Source of the DNA: an uncultured Clostridia bacterium | Lineage (GTDB): Bacteria; Bacillota; Clostridia; TANB77; CAG-508 | Length of the DNA: 31,598 nt | Assembly (NCBI GenBank): GCA_944388645.1 | Contig: CALXJO010000001.1 | Span: forward strand, 1 to 31,598 | Direction: 5' to 3' | Shown here: piece after piece, positions 24,601-30,560 of the stretch | How the letters are laid out: each line of letters begins with the position of its first letter | Numbering within the stretch: the first letter of the stretch is position 1 | Made by a program: the position numbers and the translations under genes | Notes under the pieces: generated by a model | The model's database searches: none | What the model saw: only the letters and a program-made list of their open reading frames with translations | Told to the model about the DNA's origin: nothing

Positions 24601-25130
24601 AATTGTCCTTTTCCCTCTACTATGTCTGCTCTTTCATAACCTAGGTGTATTAAAGCTTGTTTTAGATTTTCTTGTTCAAAAGTCTTGCCTACTTCAAATT
24701 CTAATGTTGTTTTATATATTTCTTCTCTAGAAATCATTTTTTGCATTAATGCTTCTATTGTTGTTACAACTATTAAATTACTTCTTTTATTCTTTTCCTG
24801 CTCAAATATTTTATTTAAAGTCTCTATTCTTTCATAAGGTAGGTCTTTACTTTCTGCCACATAGTCATAAGAAGCAATCTCTCTTTTAGGGAAATATACA
24901 ACATTATTGCTAAAGTATTTTAGGTCTTTAACTATATTTCTTGCTTGCAACTCATTATATGTTATTATGCATAAATTTTTTCCTGTATATTGTTTGCTTG
25001 CTTCTATTAACTGAATCTTTCCAACAGAAGATAAGCCTGATAATACTATCGGGCTTATTTTATTTTTTATTTCTGTTATATATTCAGAGAATTTATCTAA
25101 ATTCTCCAATTCTTTTATAATAATATTCAT
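21609..25130 (-). CDS. mfd: Transcription-repair coupling factor Mfd
   Basis: 1173 residues, the usual length. Mfd removes RNA polymerase stalled at DNA lesions and recruits UvrA. Visible parts: an N-terminal UvrB-like region including GQFSIRGGIIDIG, an RNA-polymerase-interaction domain beginning around FADLHAGDYVVHKTQGIG, then a superfamily 2 translocase with GDVGYGKTE (Walker A, near residue 660), DEEHRFG (near 760), TMTATPIPRTL, and GRVGRS in motif VI, followed by the TRG region and a C-terminal D7 domain. It follows the exonuclease gene by 9 bases in a TSCPD-exonuclease-mfd unit. Confidence 0.97.
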   Translation of the reverse strand: MNIIIKELENLDKFSEYITEIKNKISPIVLSGLSSVGKIQLIEASKQYTGKNLCIITYNELQARNIVKDLKYFSNNVVYFPKREIASYDYVAESKDLPYERIETLNKIFEQEKNKRSNLIVVTTIEALMQKMISREEIYKTTLEFEVGKTFEQENLKQALIHLGYERADIVEGKGQFSIRGGIIDIGTSNNQGIRIEFWGDEVDSIRSFSITSQRSNKMLDKAVIYPSHELIVTKDIQEVCKQIEKRLEKETNDEIRENISQDLELIKSGDYISKIDKYFNCFYDTQNTLLDYLNDKYLLFIDSIDKINARQENILKDNTQLMDTLLDKNRVIPDSIKNIAKFDIEEIENKQLIYLYETDLLTSSEKSKFSSHVYNFKYRDIHFFKSEIKILTDEVKKAQEQKKKIIILAGNETGSKKIEELLSQEEITYKYFEKLDDQETLIYKNPIEQELNAGHVIISNGTLSSGFENYDLNLTVITSEDFIGSETRKRRHSDAFKQGEKVVFADLHAGDYVVHKTQGIGIYIGVNTIKAADGITKDYIKIKYKNDDSLYVPTDMLDNIRKYIGGGEGEPKLNRLGSKEWENTKARVKSNLREVARDLIELYAKRQKAKGFMFSKDTPWQKEFEDSFPYQETEDQLRCIAEVKKDMETDKPMDRLLCGDVGYGKTEVAIRAAFKAVMDQKQVAYLVPTTILANQQYEEFKSRMEDFAIRVELLNRFRTKKEQETIIKKLKLGEIDVIVGTHRILSKDVEFKDLGLLIIDEEHRFGVKDKEKIKKLKENIDVLTMTATPIPRTLHMSIVGIRDMSVIYEPPQNRKPVQTYVLEYDSEVIKEAITKELERNGQVFYLFNNVSGIIRKADEISKLVPEAKVEFAHGKMTGGEIESIMQDFIDHKIDVLVCTTILESGIDIPNANTIIVENADRLGLAQLYQIRGRVGRSERQGYAYITYRREKLLSEIADKRLKAIKEFTEFGSGFKIAMRDLEIRGAGSLLGEIQSGHMEQVGYDTYCKLLDEVVKEMQGTEVKEEKEIQIDINLSSYIPDTYIEDQAQKIEIYQDIALCRNDEDIEDVIDEIIDRYGSMPKEVENLIEIARIKILAREASVIKVTQKEKSIMVNLDKDDIKIDEEKIKVLLEKYGTKLRFSAGVEPYITLKINEKDEEKIISQIKELLQVIS

Positions 25131-25139
25131 TTTATGCCT

Positions 25140-25673
25140 CTAATTGCTTTCTAAATATTTAATATAAATTTTGGCACAGCACTCACAATCAAATTCGGCT
25201 CTATGAAAACCATCTTCTTCTATTCCAATATACTTTGATACAGTGTTTAATTTATGGTTTGGTAGGCTTGGTAACATTTTTCTGCTGATGGCTACTGTGT
25301 CTATTACTTTATTTTTAGAAAAACTTTTTTGAGAATTATTTTGTAAAAAACTATAGTCAAAGTTTGCATTATGTGCCACAATTGGGTAATCTCCAATAAA
25401 GTCTATAAGTTTTGGCATTACTTGCTCAATATTTGGTGCGTTTTTTACCATTTCATTAGTTATTCCTGTTATGTTTGTGATAGTATCTGATATTTCCTTT
25501 TTTGGTTTTATTAAAGTAGAGAATATATCTTTCTTTTTTGCTTTTTCATATTTTATTGCACTTATTTCTATTAATTCATTATATACTGGAGAAAGTCCAG
25601 TAGTTTCAACATCTATTGCAACAAAATTAGCTTCTTTATCTTTTGTTAATTTTTTATTTTCTTTATTGTTCAT
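25140..25673 (-). CDS. DEDDh 3'-5' exonuclease (DnaQ/PolC-epsilon-like)
   Basis: 177 residues, one exonuclease domain and nothing else. The four acidic residues and histidine of the DEDDh family are all present: DVETTG (Asp21, Glu23), HNANFD (Asp106), and HRAEFD (His157, Asp162). Such stand-alone proteins resemble the proofreading domain of DNA polymerase III and degrade DNA or RNA from the 3' end; the real substrate here is unknown. The start overlaps the end of the TSCPD gene by 11 bases, so the two are probably translationally coupled. Between that gene and mfd, a DNA-repair role is plausible (inference). Confidence 0.9.
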   Translation of the reverse strand: MNNKENKKLTKDKEANFVAIDVETTGLSPVYNELIEISAIKYEKAKKKDIFSTLIKPKKEISDTITNITGITNEMVKNAPNIEQVMPKLIDFIGDYPIVAHNANFDYSFLQNNSQKSFSKNKVIDTVAISRKMLPSLPNHKLNTVSKYIGIEEDGFHRAEFDCECCAKIYIKYLESN

Positions 25674-25935
25674 TTATAACTTCTACTTCTCCTCTTTCTA
25701 TTTTTTCTAATGCTGTAGCTATTTGGTCAGGACATGATGTACCTTTTCTTCCGCACTCTATTCCTTTTAGTCTTTTTATAACTTCTTCTACAGTCATTCC
25801 TTTAACTAAACTTGATATTCCTTTTAAATTTCCATTGCATCCATTTTGTACTTGTAAGTTTTTTATTATTCCATTTTCTATTTCAACTATTATTTCTGTT
25901 GAGCATACTCCTTGTGGTTTATATTTATACTTCAT
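25663..25935 (-). CDS. Small TSCPD-domain protein (TIGR03905-like)
   Basis: 90 residues. The motif TSCPD (66-70) names the family; other cysteines at 11 (GVCST), 33 (GCNGN) and 61 (ECGRK) are spaced as in the small TSCPD proteins and in the C-terminus of B12-dependent ribonucleotide reductases, where they are thought to bind metal or act in redox. Function of the stand-alone form is not established. It is first in the TSCPD-exonuclease-mfd unit; AGAGGAAAGAGG precedes the ATG and a promoter lies at 25970-25998. Confidence 0.88.
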   Translation of the reverse strand: MKYKYKPQGVCSTEIIVEIENGIIKNLQVQNGCNGNLKGISSLVKGMTVEEVIKRLKGIECGRKGTSCPDQIATALEKIERGEVEVINEQ

Positions 25936-25969
25936 TTTCCTCTTTCCTCTATTCTTTTAAATATATAAT

Positions 25970-25998
25970 ATAATACTATAAATTAGGCTAAAAATCAA
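25970..25998 (-). promoter_or_regulatory. Promoter for TSCPD-exonuclease-mfd
   Basis: On the minus strand TTGATT (25993-25998) and TATTAT (25970-25975) are 17 bp apart. It is back-to-back with the cassette promoter starting at 26005, only 6 bases away. Confidence 0.6.
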
Positions 25999-26004
25999 TA
26001 TTTT

Positions 26005-26061
26005 TTGCTTTTTTATCTATATTGTGATATAATGTAATTTAAGCTGGGATGGTCTCAGCTT
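26005..26061 (+). promoter_or_regulatory. Promoter and leader hairpin of the first paired cassette gene
   Basis: TTGCTT (26005-26010), 17 bp, TATAAT (26028-26033) with an upstream TGA (extended -10). The leader then has AAGCTGgGA/TcTCAGCTT (26041-26061), a hairpin, followed by AAGGAGGTAC. The same order and much of the same wording recurs at 26509-26580. Confidence 0.75.
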
Positions 26062-26081
26062 GCATAAAAAGGAGGTACTTT

Positions 26082-26438
26082 ATGACCGAAGGCTTGATTT
26101 TGAGCAAGACGATGCCTAATGACAAAAAGGCAGAAATCTGGTGTGCATCTCAAACGCCAGAAAATGCATTCATGCAAGAAACCGATGTTGCCATCGTGGA
26201 ACTTAGGTTTCCTGCTGACCGGTTCGCTGAAAAGGAGAAAACAATCAGGCGGAGATTCTACAAGATATTCTCCAACCTCGATTTTAACACCCTTAAGGCA
26301 ACCAAAGAGGTGGATTTTGAGTTCTCCTGTCCGCTCATGGATGGAGACCTCTGGAATGTGGTGATAGCACACTGCCGTACGCTGGATGCCACAGACTACA
26401 TCATCTCCACCTTTGTCGAGGCTTTAGAGTCTCTGTAA
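26082..26438 (+). CDS. GC-rich accessory gene encoding a 118-residue protein, unknown function
   Basis: 118 residues from the ATG at 26082, directly after AAGGAGG; an upstream in-frame ATG at 26049 lies inside the leader hairpin. No recognised family. The text alternates strand-like (VAIVELRFPA, EVDFEFSCPL, LWNVVIAHC) and helix-like stretches (EKEKTIRRRFYKIF, YIISTFVEAL). No signal peptide or membrane segment. Codons are G/C-rich and unlike the neighbours. The second half (KEKTIRRR...LKATKEVDFEFSC...LDATDYIISTF) resembles the product of the next gene, so the two may be distant paralogues. It is self-contained, with promoter, leader hairpin and terminator. Likely horizontally acquired. Confidence 0.75.
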   Translation: MTEGLILSKTMPNDKKAEIWCASQTPENAFMQETDVAIVELRFPADRFAEKEKTIRRRFYKIFSNLDFNTLKATKEVDFEFSCPLMDGDLWNVVIAHCRTLDATDYIISTFVEALESL

Positions 26439-26468
26439 AGCAAGGACACTAACAAGCCATGACCTCCA

Positions 26469-26507
26469 GTTCCCCACAGGCGCAATGTCTGTGGGGGACC
26501 ACTTTTT
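26469..26507 (+). terminator. Terminator of the 118-residue gene
   Basis: The core stem is CCCCACAG (26472-26479) with CTGTGGGG (26489-26496), extended by three outer pairs including a G-T, loop of 9, then ACTTTTT at 26501-26507. The sequence GACCTCCA just precedes it, as it does before the next gene's terminator. Confidence 0.75.
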
Positions 26508-26508
26508 G

Positions 26509-26562
26509 TTGAATTATGTCTTATGGTGTGGTATAATATAAGTTAAGCTGGAATGGTTCCAG
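26509..26562 (+). promoter_or_regulatory. Promoter and leader hairpin of the second paired cassette gene
   Basis: TTGAAT (26509-26514), 17 bp, TATAAT (26532-26537) preceded by TGTGG, the same extended -10 as the 20.3-kb cassette. CTGGAA/TTCCAG (26548-26562) forms a leader hairpin, and AAGGAGGTAC follows. Confidence 0.8.
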
Positions 26563-26582
26563 TAAATACAAGGAGGTACGTG

Positions 26583-26912
26583 ATGGAAACAACAGTAAAA
26601 GTCAAGCGGAAAGTGATAAACGGGTATCATCCCGTAAACTGCGCAACAATCGTTGTAGGCAAATTGCTTTCACAAGACGAACATCAGACTAGCATCGGGA
26701 AACTCTCTCAGGATTTTCTTCCTGTAAAGGAAGAAATCTCTAAAACTGTACGCAAGTACTGGCACGACTCATACGTTTTTGAGGCTTTCAAGTCTATCAA
26801 GGGCGAAGAGCAGTACTTCTGCTTTTCCTGCTCCATCGAGAGTGCGTTGAACGAGAGGGAAAATCTCGACAGCGCCATTGTCAACATCGTCAGTGAACTG
26901 CAAGACACCTAA
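26583..26912 (+). CDS. GC-rich accessory gene encoding a 109-residue protein, unknown function
   Basis: 109 residues from the ATG at 26583 after AAGGAGG. No family recognised. A basic N-terminus (KVKRKV) leads to strand-like TIVVGKLL, then helical VKEEISKTVRKYW, FEAFKSIKGEEQYFCFSCSI, and a C-terminal helix LDSAIVNIVSEL. The FxFSC block and the LDxx...IV ending can be laid over the 118-residue neighbour, suggesting distant paralogy; identity is low and this is inference. Base composition again differs strongly from nifS and the TSCPD gene. Own promoter, leader and terminator. Confidence 0.75.
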   Translation: METTVKVKRKVINGYHPVNCATIVVGKLLSQDEHQTSIGKLSQDFLPVKEEISKTVRKYWHDSYVFEAFKSIKGEEQYFCFSCSIESALNERENLDSAIVNIVSELQDT

Positions 26913-26923
26913 CTGACCTCCAC

Positions 26924-26958
26924 ACCGGCCCGCGAAATGCGGGCCGGTCACGTTTTCT
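26924..26958 (+). terminator. Terminator of the 109-residue gene
   Basis: ACCGGCCCGC (26924-26933) pairs perfectly with GCGGGCCGGT (26939-26948), 5-nt loop GAAAT, followed by CACGTTTTCT. GACCTCCA precedes it (26915-26922). Confidence 0.8.
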
Positions 26959-27080
26959 ATATTCTTAGAAAAATCAGCCATGAAATGGATGAGTTTTCTT
27001 AGAAGATAGTTATGCAGAATTAAGATTTTCTTAGGAGCCCTGCTTATTAGAAAATCTTAATTCTGTTTTCTATATTCTTA
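26952..27080. repeat. Hairpin segment bounded by a 16-bp direct repeat at the nifS 3' end
   Basis: GTTTTCTATATTCTTA occurs at 26952-26967 and again at 27065-27080, where it covers the nifS stop codon. Between the copies are an imperfect hairpin (about 26964-26999) and a strong one: CAGAATTAAGATTTTCT (27015-27031) pairs perfectly with 27049-27065, loop of 17. On the minus strand the strong hairpin lies 13 bases past the nifS stop but has no U tract after it. It could protect the mRNA 3' end or be a small insertion. Confidence 0.7.
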
Positions 27081-28205
27081 TGATAAAATTTCCTCCAAAC
27101 TTTTTATTAAATAATCTATATCTTGTTTTGTATTTTCTTCTCCTAAAGTAATTCTTATTGTCCCATTTATATATTCTTTATTTAACCCTATTGCTAGTAA
27201 AACATGTGATGGACTATTCATTCCAGAAGAACAAGCAGAACCACCAGATGCACATATTCCTCTTTTATCTAAGCCTAATAATATTTCAGAAGATTCTTTA
27301 CCTTTAAAAGAAATATTTATATTTCCCGAGAGTCTTTTTTCTAAACTTCCATTTATTTTAATATCTTTTACTTTTCCTTTAATCTCACTAATAAAATATT
27401 GTCTTAAGTCTAATAAATGCTTATTGTATTCCTCTATATTAAAACTTGCCAGTTCTATAGCTTTTCCGAGCCCAACTATTTCTGCAACATTTTCTGTTCC
27501 CGCTCTTCTATTCATTTCTTGATGACCACCATCTTGGATTCTCTCTATATTAATTCCATCTCTTACATATAAAGCTCCTATTCCTTTTGGACCATAAAAC
27601 TTATGTGCAGACAAAGACAACATATCTATATTCATTTCATTTACATCTATTTTTACATTTCCAACACCTTGTACTGCATCTGTGTGAAATACTATTCCAT
27701 TATCATGAGCTATACGCCCTATTTGTTTAACATCTTGAATTGTGCCAATCTCATTATTTGCCATCATTATACTTATTAATATTGTATCTTTATTAATCTC
27801 TTTTTTGAGCTGATTTACATCTATAAATCCATTTTCATCACAATTAAGATATGTTACTCTATAACCTTTTTCTTCTAATCTTTTACACGTGTTAAGCACT
27901 GCTGGGTGTTCAATTTTAGATGTTATTATATGATTTCCTTTATTCTTATTTGCATATGCAAATCCTTTTATTGCTAAATTATCACTTTCACTTCCACATG
28001 ATGTAAATATAATTTCAGATTGCTGTGCATTTAAAGCTCTTGAAACTTGTGCTCTTGCATGTTCTAAAGCTCGTTTTGCACTTCTTCCAATCGAATACAT
28101 AGATGAAGGATTACCATATTCTATATTAAAATATGGTATCATCGCATTTAAAACTTCTCTTTTTACATAAGTGGTAGCTGAGTGATCTAAATAGATTACT
28201 TTCAA
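27078..28205 (-). CDS. Cysteine desulfurase, NifS/IscS type
   Basis: 375 residues from a TTG start at 28205 (AGGGGAAGTG upstream; the conserved YLDHSATT begins at residue 5, so no later start fits). This PLP enzyme takes sulfur from cysteine to give alanine and a persulfide, feeding Fe-S cluster or thio-tRNA synthesis. PLP lysine: SAHKFYGPKG (Lys202); PLP-stacking and Asp region EHPAVLNT and HTDAVQ; active cysteine in GGSACSSG (Cys325) with a short loop, close to the NifS/IscS group. No nifU/iscU scaffold or mnmA gene is next to it, so the sulfur acceptor is not shown by context. Confidence 0.93.
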   Translation of the reverse strand: MKVIYLDHSATTYVKREVLNAMIPYFNIEYGNPSSMYSIGRSAKRALEHARAQVSRALNAQQSEIIFTSCGSESDNLAIKGFAYANKNKGNHIITSKIEHPAVLNTCKRLEEKGYRVTYLNCDENGFIDVNQLKKEINKDTILISIMMANNEIGTIQDVKQIGRIAHDNGIVFHTDAVQGVGNVKIDVNEMNIDMLSLSAHKFYGPKGIGALYVRDGINIERIQDGGHQEMNRRAGTENVAEIVGLGKAIELASFNIEEYNKHLLDLRQYFISEIKGKVKDIKINGSLEKRLSGNINISFKGKESSEILLGLDKRGICASGGSACSSGMNSPSHVLLAIGLNKEYINGTIRITLGEENTKQDIDYLIKSLEEILS

Positions 28206-28260
28206 AATATCACTTCCCCTTTTATAATATGCAAAATAGTATTACAATGTACAAAAAATT

Positions 28261-28293
28261 TTCGCCCAAAAAAGGGCGTCCCTATTGGGCGAA
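28261..28293. repeat. Short palindromic repeat S, copy 2
   Basis: 33 bp with ends TTCGCCCA/TGGGCGAA. Its reverse complement differs from the murT copy at 2 of 33 positions. It lies between the nifS start and the terminator of the 116-residue gene, directly touching the U tract of that terminator. Confidence 0.85.
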
Positions 28294-28318
28294 AAAAAGA
28301 AGCAATTTTACTTGCTTC
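28292..28318 (-). terminator. Terminator of the ftsH/116-residue unit
   Basis: On the minus strand GAAGCAA (28312-28318) pairs with TTGCTTC (28299-28305), 6-nt loop, followed by seven T (28292-28298). The stop codon of the 116-residue gene (28308-28310) lies in the loop. Confidence 0.75.
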
Positions 28319-28658
28319 CCTTTTTTGATGCTTCTTTCCATCTGTCTAATCTTATATTTCTATAGATGTCCATTACATCTCTATATTTTGAATATTCTTC
28401 TTCCCATATAATTGATGGTATTTTTTCAAATGCGTCAGACATTTTTTCTGTTTCTTGTAAGAATATTACTTTTTCTTGTGGCGACATTTTATTGTATTTT
28501 TTTGAAAATACATATAATTTGTCTAAATCTTCATTTGCCTTTATAAAAGACCAAAAGTCTTTTACTTCAATTCCTGCCATTTTTATCTGCATTATTGCAA
28601 ATGCAATTAACGCTATTATTATTAAAGCTAATATAAGAATAACTGCAATTGCGTGCAT
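28308..28658 (-). CDS. Small single-pass membrane protein downstream of ftsH, unknown function
   Basis: 116 residues. A long hydrophobic N-terminal segment (about 3-26, rich in Ile, Ala and Leu) acts as a membrane anchor or uncleaved signal; the rest is soluble, charged and mostly helical (KANEDLDKLYVFSKKYNKMSPQEKVIFLQE, then a YRDVMDIYRNIRLDRW helix). No cysteine and no catalytic motif. It starts 29 bases after the ftsH stop with AAGGAAGGAAG as ribosome site, so it shares the ftsH transcript. Its position hints at a partner or substrate of the membrane protease, but that is only inference. I do not recognise the family. Confidence 0.75.
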   Translation of the reverse strand: MHAIAVILILALIIIALIAFAIMQIKMAGIEVKDFWSFIKANEDLDKLYVFSKKYNKMSPQEKVIFLQETEKMSDAFEKIPSIIWEEEYSKYRDVMDIYRNIRLDRWKEASKKGSK

Positions 28659-28687
28659 AGCGAATTTCTTCCTTCCTTTTGTTCATT

Positions 28688-30493
28688 TTATTCATTGAAA
28701 ATTGCTTCAAACTCTTCTCCTGTTATTTTTTCTTTTTCTAATAGAACTCCAGCTACTGCATGTAGTTTTTGCTCATTTGCTTTTAATATTTCAATTGCTT
28801 TTTTATAACATGCATCTATAATGTTTTTCATTTCTTCATCTATTACTCCAGCTGTTTCTTCTGAATATGTTTTTTCTTGTGCAAAGTCTCTACCTAAGAA
28901 TACTTCATCTTGGTCAGAACCTAGAGTTATTGTTCCTATTCTCTTACTCATACCATATTTAGTAACCATAGCTTTTGCAATCTTTGTAGCTCTTTCTATA
29001 TCATTGCTTGCTCCTGTTGATATATCATCAAGCATTAAGTCTTCAGAAGCTCTACCACCTAATAGTGAAATAATTTGTTCTATCATTTCTGTTCTAGACA
29101 TAAATGATTTATCTTCTGTTGGTTGATACATTGTATAACCTCCAGCCATACCTCTTGGTACTATAGATATTTCATGAACAGAATCTTGTGTTGGTAAAAA
29201 TCTACTTACTACTGCGTGACCTGCTTCATGGTATGCAACTAATTTTTTCTCCTTGTCGCTTCTTACTCTTGTTCTCTTTTCAGGACCCATTGTAACTTTT
29301 ACCATTGCATCTTCTATTTCTCTTTCACCAATTTCTTTTAAGTTTCTTCTTGCTGCAAGTAATGCTGCCTCATTTAAAACATTCTCTAAATCTGCACCAG
29401 AGAATCCTGCTGTATTTTTTGCAATTATTCTTAAATCTACATCATCAGAAAGTTTCTTTTGTCTACTATGAACTTCTAATATTTGCTCTCTTGCTCTTAC
29501 ATCTGGAAGAGATACTACTATTTGTCTATCAAATCTTCCTGGTCTTAATAGTGCTTTATCTAATACATCTGGTCTGTTAGTTGCTGCTAATACTATAACT
29601 CCTTCGTTTGCTGCAAATCCATCCATTTCAACTAATAATTGGTTTAATGTTTGCTCTCTTTCATCATGTCCTCCACCTAAGCCTGCACCTCTTTGACGTC
29701 CTACAGCATCAATTTCATCTATAAATACTATACATGGGGCTTTTCTTTTTGCTTCATCAAATAAATCTCTTACACGTGATGCACCAACACCAACAAACAT
29801 TTCAACGAAGTCTGAACCACTTATAATAAAGAATGGTACTCCAGCCTCTCCTGCAACAGCTTTTGCAAGTAATGTTTTACCAGTTCCTGGTTGACCTACT
29901 AATAAAACTCCTTTTGGAATATGTGCTCCCATTTCAGTAAATTTAGTTGGATTTTTTAAGAATTCTACAATTTCTTCTAGTTCTTCTTTTTCTTCATCAA
30001 CACCTGCAACATCATCAAACATTACTTTATTTTTATCTGTTGGATTTACGACTCTTGCTTTACTTTTTCCAAAAGTCATTGTTTTATTTCCACCTTGATT
30101 ATTTGATCCACTCATTATAAAGAACAAGAAAATGAAGAATATTATTACAATTCCTATTGGTGTTAAAAATGTTAGGAAAATAGCCCATACTGATTCAGAT
30201 TCTTCTGATACTTCTATAGTTCCTGATTGCATTTCCTCTTGCAGATTATCCATTAAATTATCTACACTTGGTATATTTACATTTTTTGTAGTATTATCAT
30301 TTTTTAATTTTACATTTGCAGAATACCCATCTGCTGATAATTCAATACTTTCTACTTGCCCTGCATTTATTGCTTCTATTAATTCTGAATATGCAAATTT
30401 TGTATTTGAATTATCCAGTATTGTAGTAACTGCAACTATTAATATTATTCCTATTATTAGCCAAACTGCTAATGTTTTTATACTGTTTTTCAC
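28688..30493 (-). CDS. ftsH: ATP-dependent zinc metalloprotease FtsH
   Basis: 601 residues from a GTG at 30493, chosen because AGGAGG lies 7 bases upstream; the longer reading would begin upstream of that site. Two membrane helices (about 8-25 and 102-127) flank a small extracytoplasmic domain. The AAA+ domain has Walker A GQPGTGKT (200-207), Walker B IVFIDEID (255-262) and the second region of homology ending RPGRFDR. The zinc site is HEAGH (422-426), with the third ligand Asp near 500. FtsH degrades misfolded membrane proteins and some regulators. It follows tilS, a common Firmicutes order, but hpt, often between them, is absent. Confidence 0.97.
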   Translation of the reverse strand: MKNSIKTLAVWLIIGIILIVAVTTILDNSNTKFAYSELIEAINAGQVESIELSADGYSANVKLKNDNTTKNVNIPSVDNLMDNLQEEMQSGTIEVSEESESVWAIFLTFLTPIGIVIIFFIFLFFIMSGSNNQGGNKTMTFGKSKARVVNPTDKNKVMFDDVAGVDEEKEELEEIVEFLKNPTKFTEMGAHIPKGVLLVGQPGTGKTLLAKAVAGEAGVPFFIISGSDFVEMFVGVGASRVRDLFDEAKRKAPCIVFIDEIDAVGRQRGAGLGGGHDEREQTLNQLLVEMDGFAANEGVIVLAATNRPDVLDKALLRPGRFDRQIVVSLPDVRAREQILEVHSRQKKLSDDVDLRIIAKNTAGFSGADLENVLNEAALLAARRNLKEIGEREIEDAMVKVTMGPEKRTRVRSDKEKKLVAYHEAGHAVVSRFLPTQDSVHEISIVPRGMAGGYTMYQPTEDKSFMSRTEMIEQIISLLGGRASEDLMLDDISTGASNDIERATKIAKAMVTKYGMSKRIGTITLGSDQDEVFLGRDFAQEKTYSEETAGVIDEEMKNIIDACYKKAIEILKANEQKLHAVAGVLLEKEKITGEEFEAIFNE

Positions 30494-30531
30494 AAAATTT
30501 CCTCCTCTTAATGTGCATTTTAATATCTTGC

Positions 30532-30560
30532 AATATATCATAACTATTACATTATTTCAA
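30532..30560 (-). promoter_or_regulatory. Promoter for ftsH
   Basis: On the minus strand TTGAAA (30555-30560, inside the last codons of tilS) and TATATT (30532-30537) are 17 bp apart, with TGA before the -10. This would let ftsH and the small membrane gene be expressed apart from tilS. Confidence 0.6.

Noticed and set aside
26055..26981. Minus-strand open frames of 66-105 codons opposite the two cassette genes
   Set aside because: They lack ribosome sites and promoters, while the plus-strand genes have both plus terminators. Long antisense frames are expected in G/C-richer DNA.
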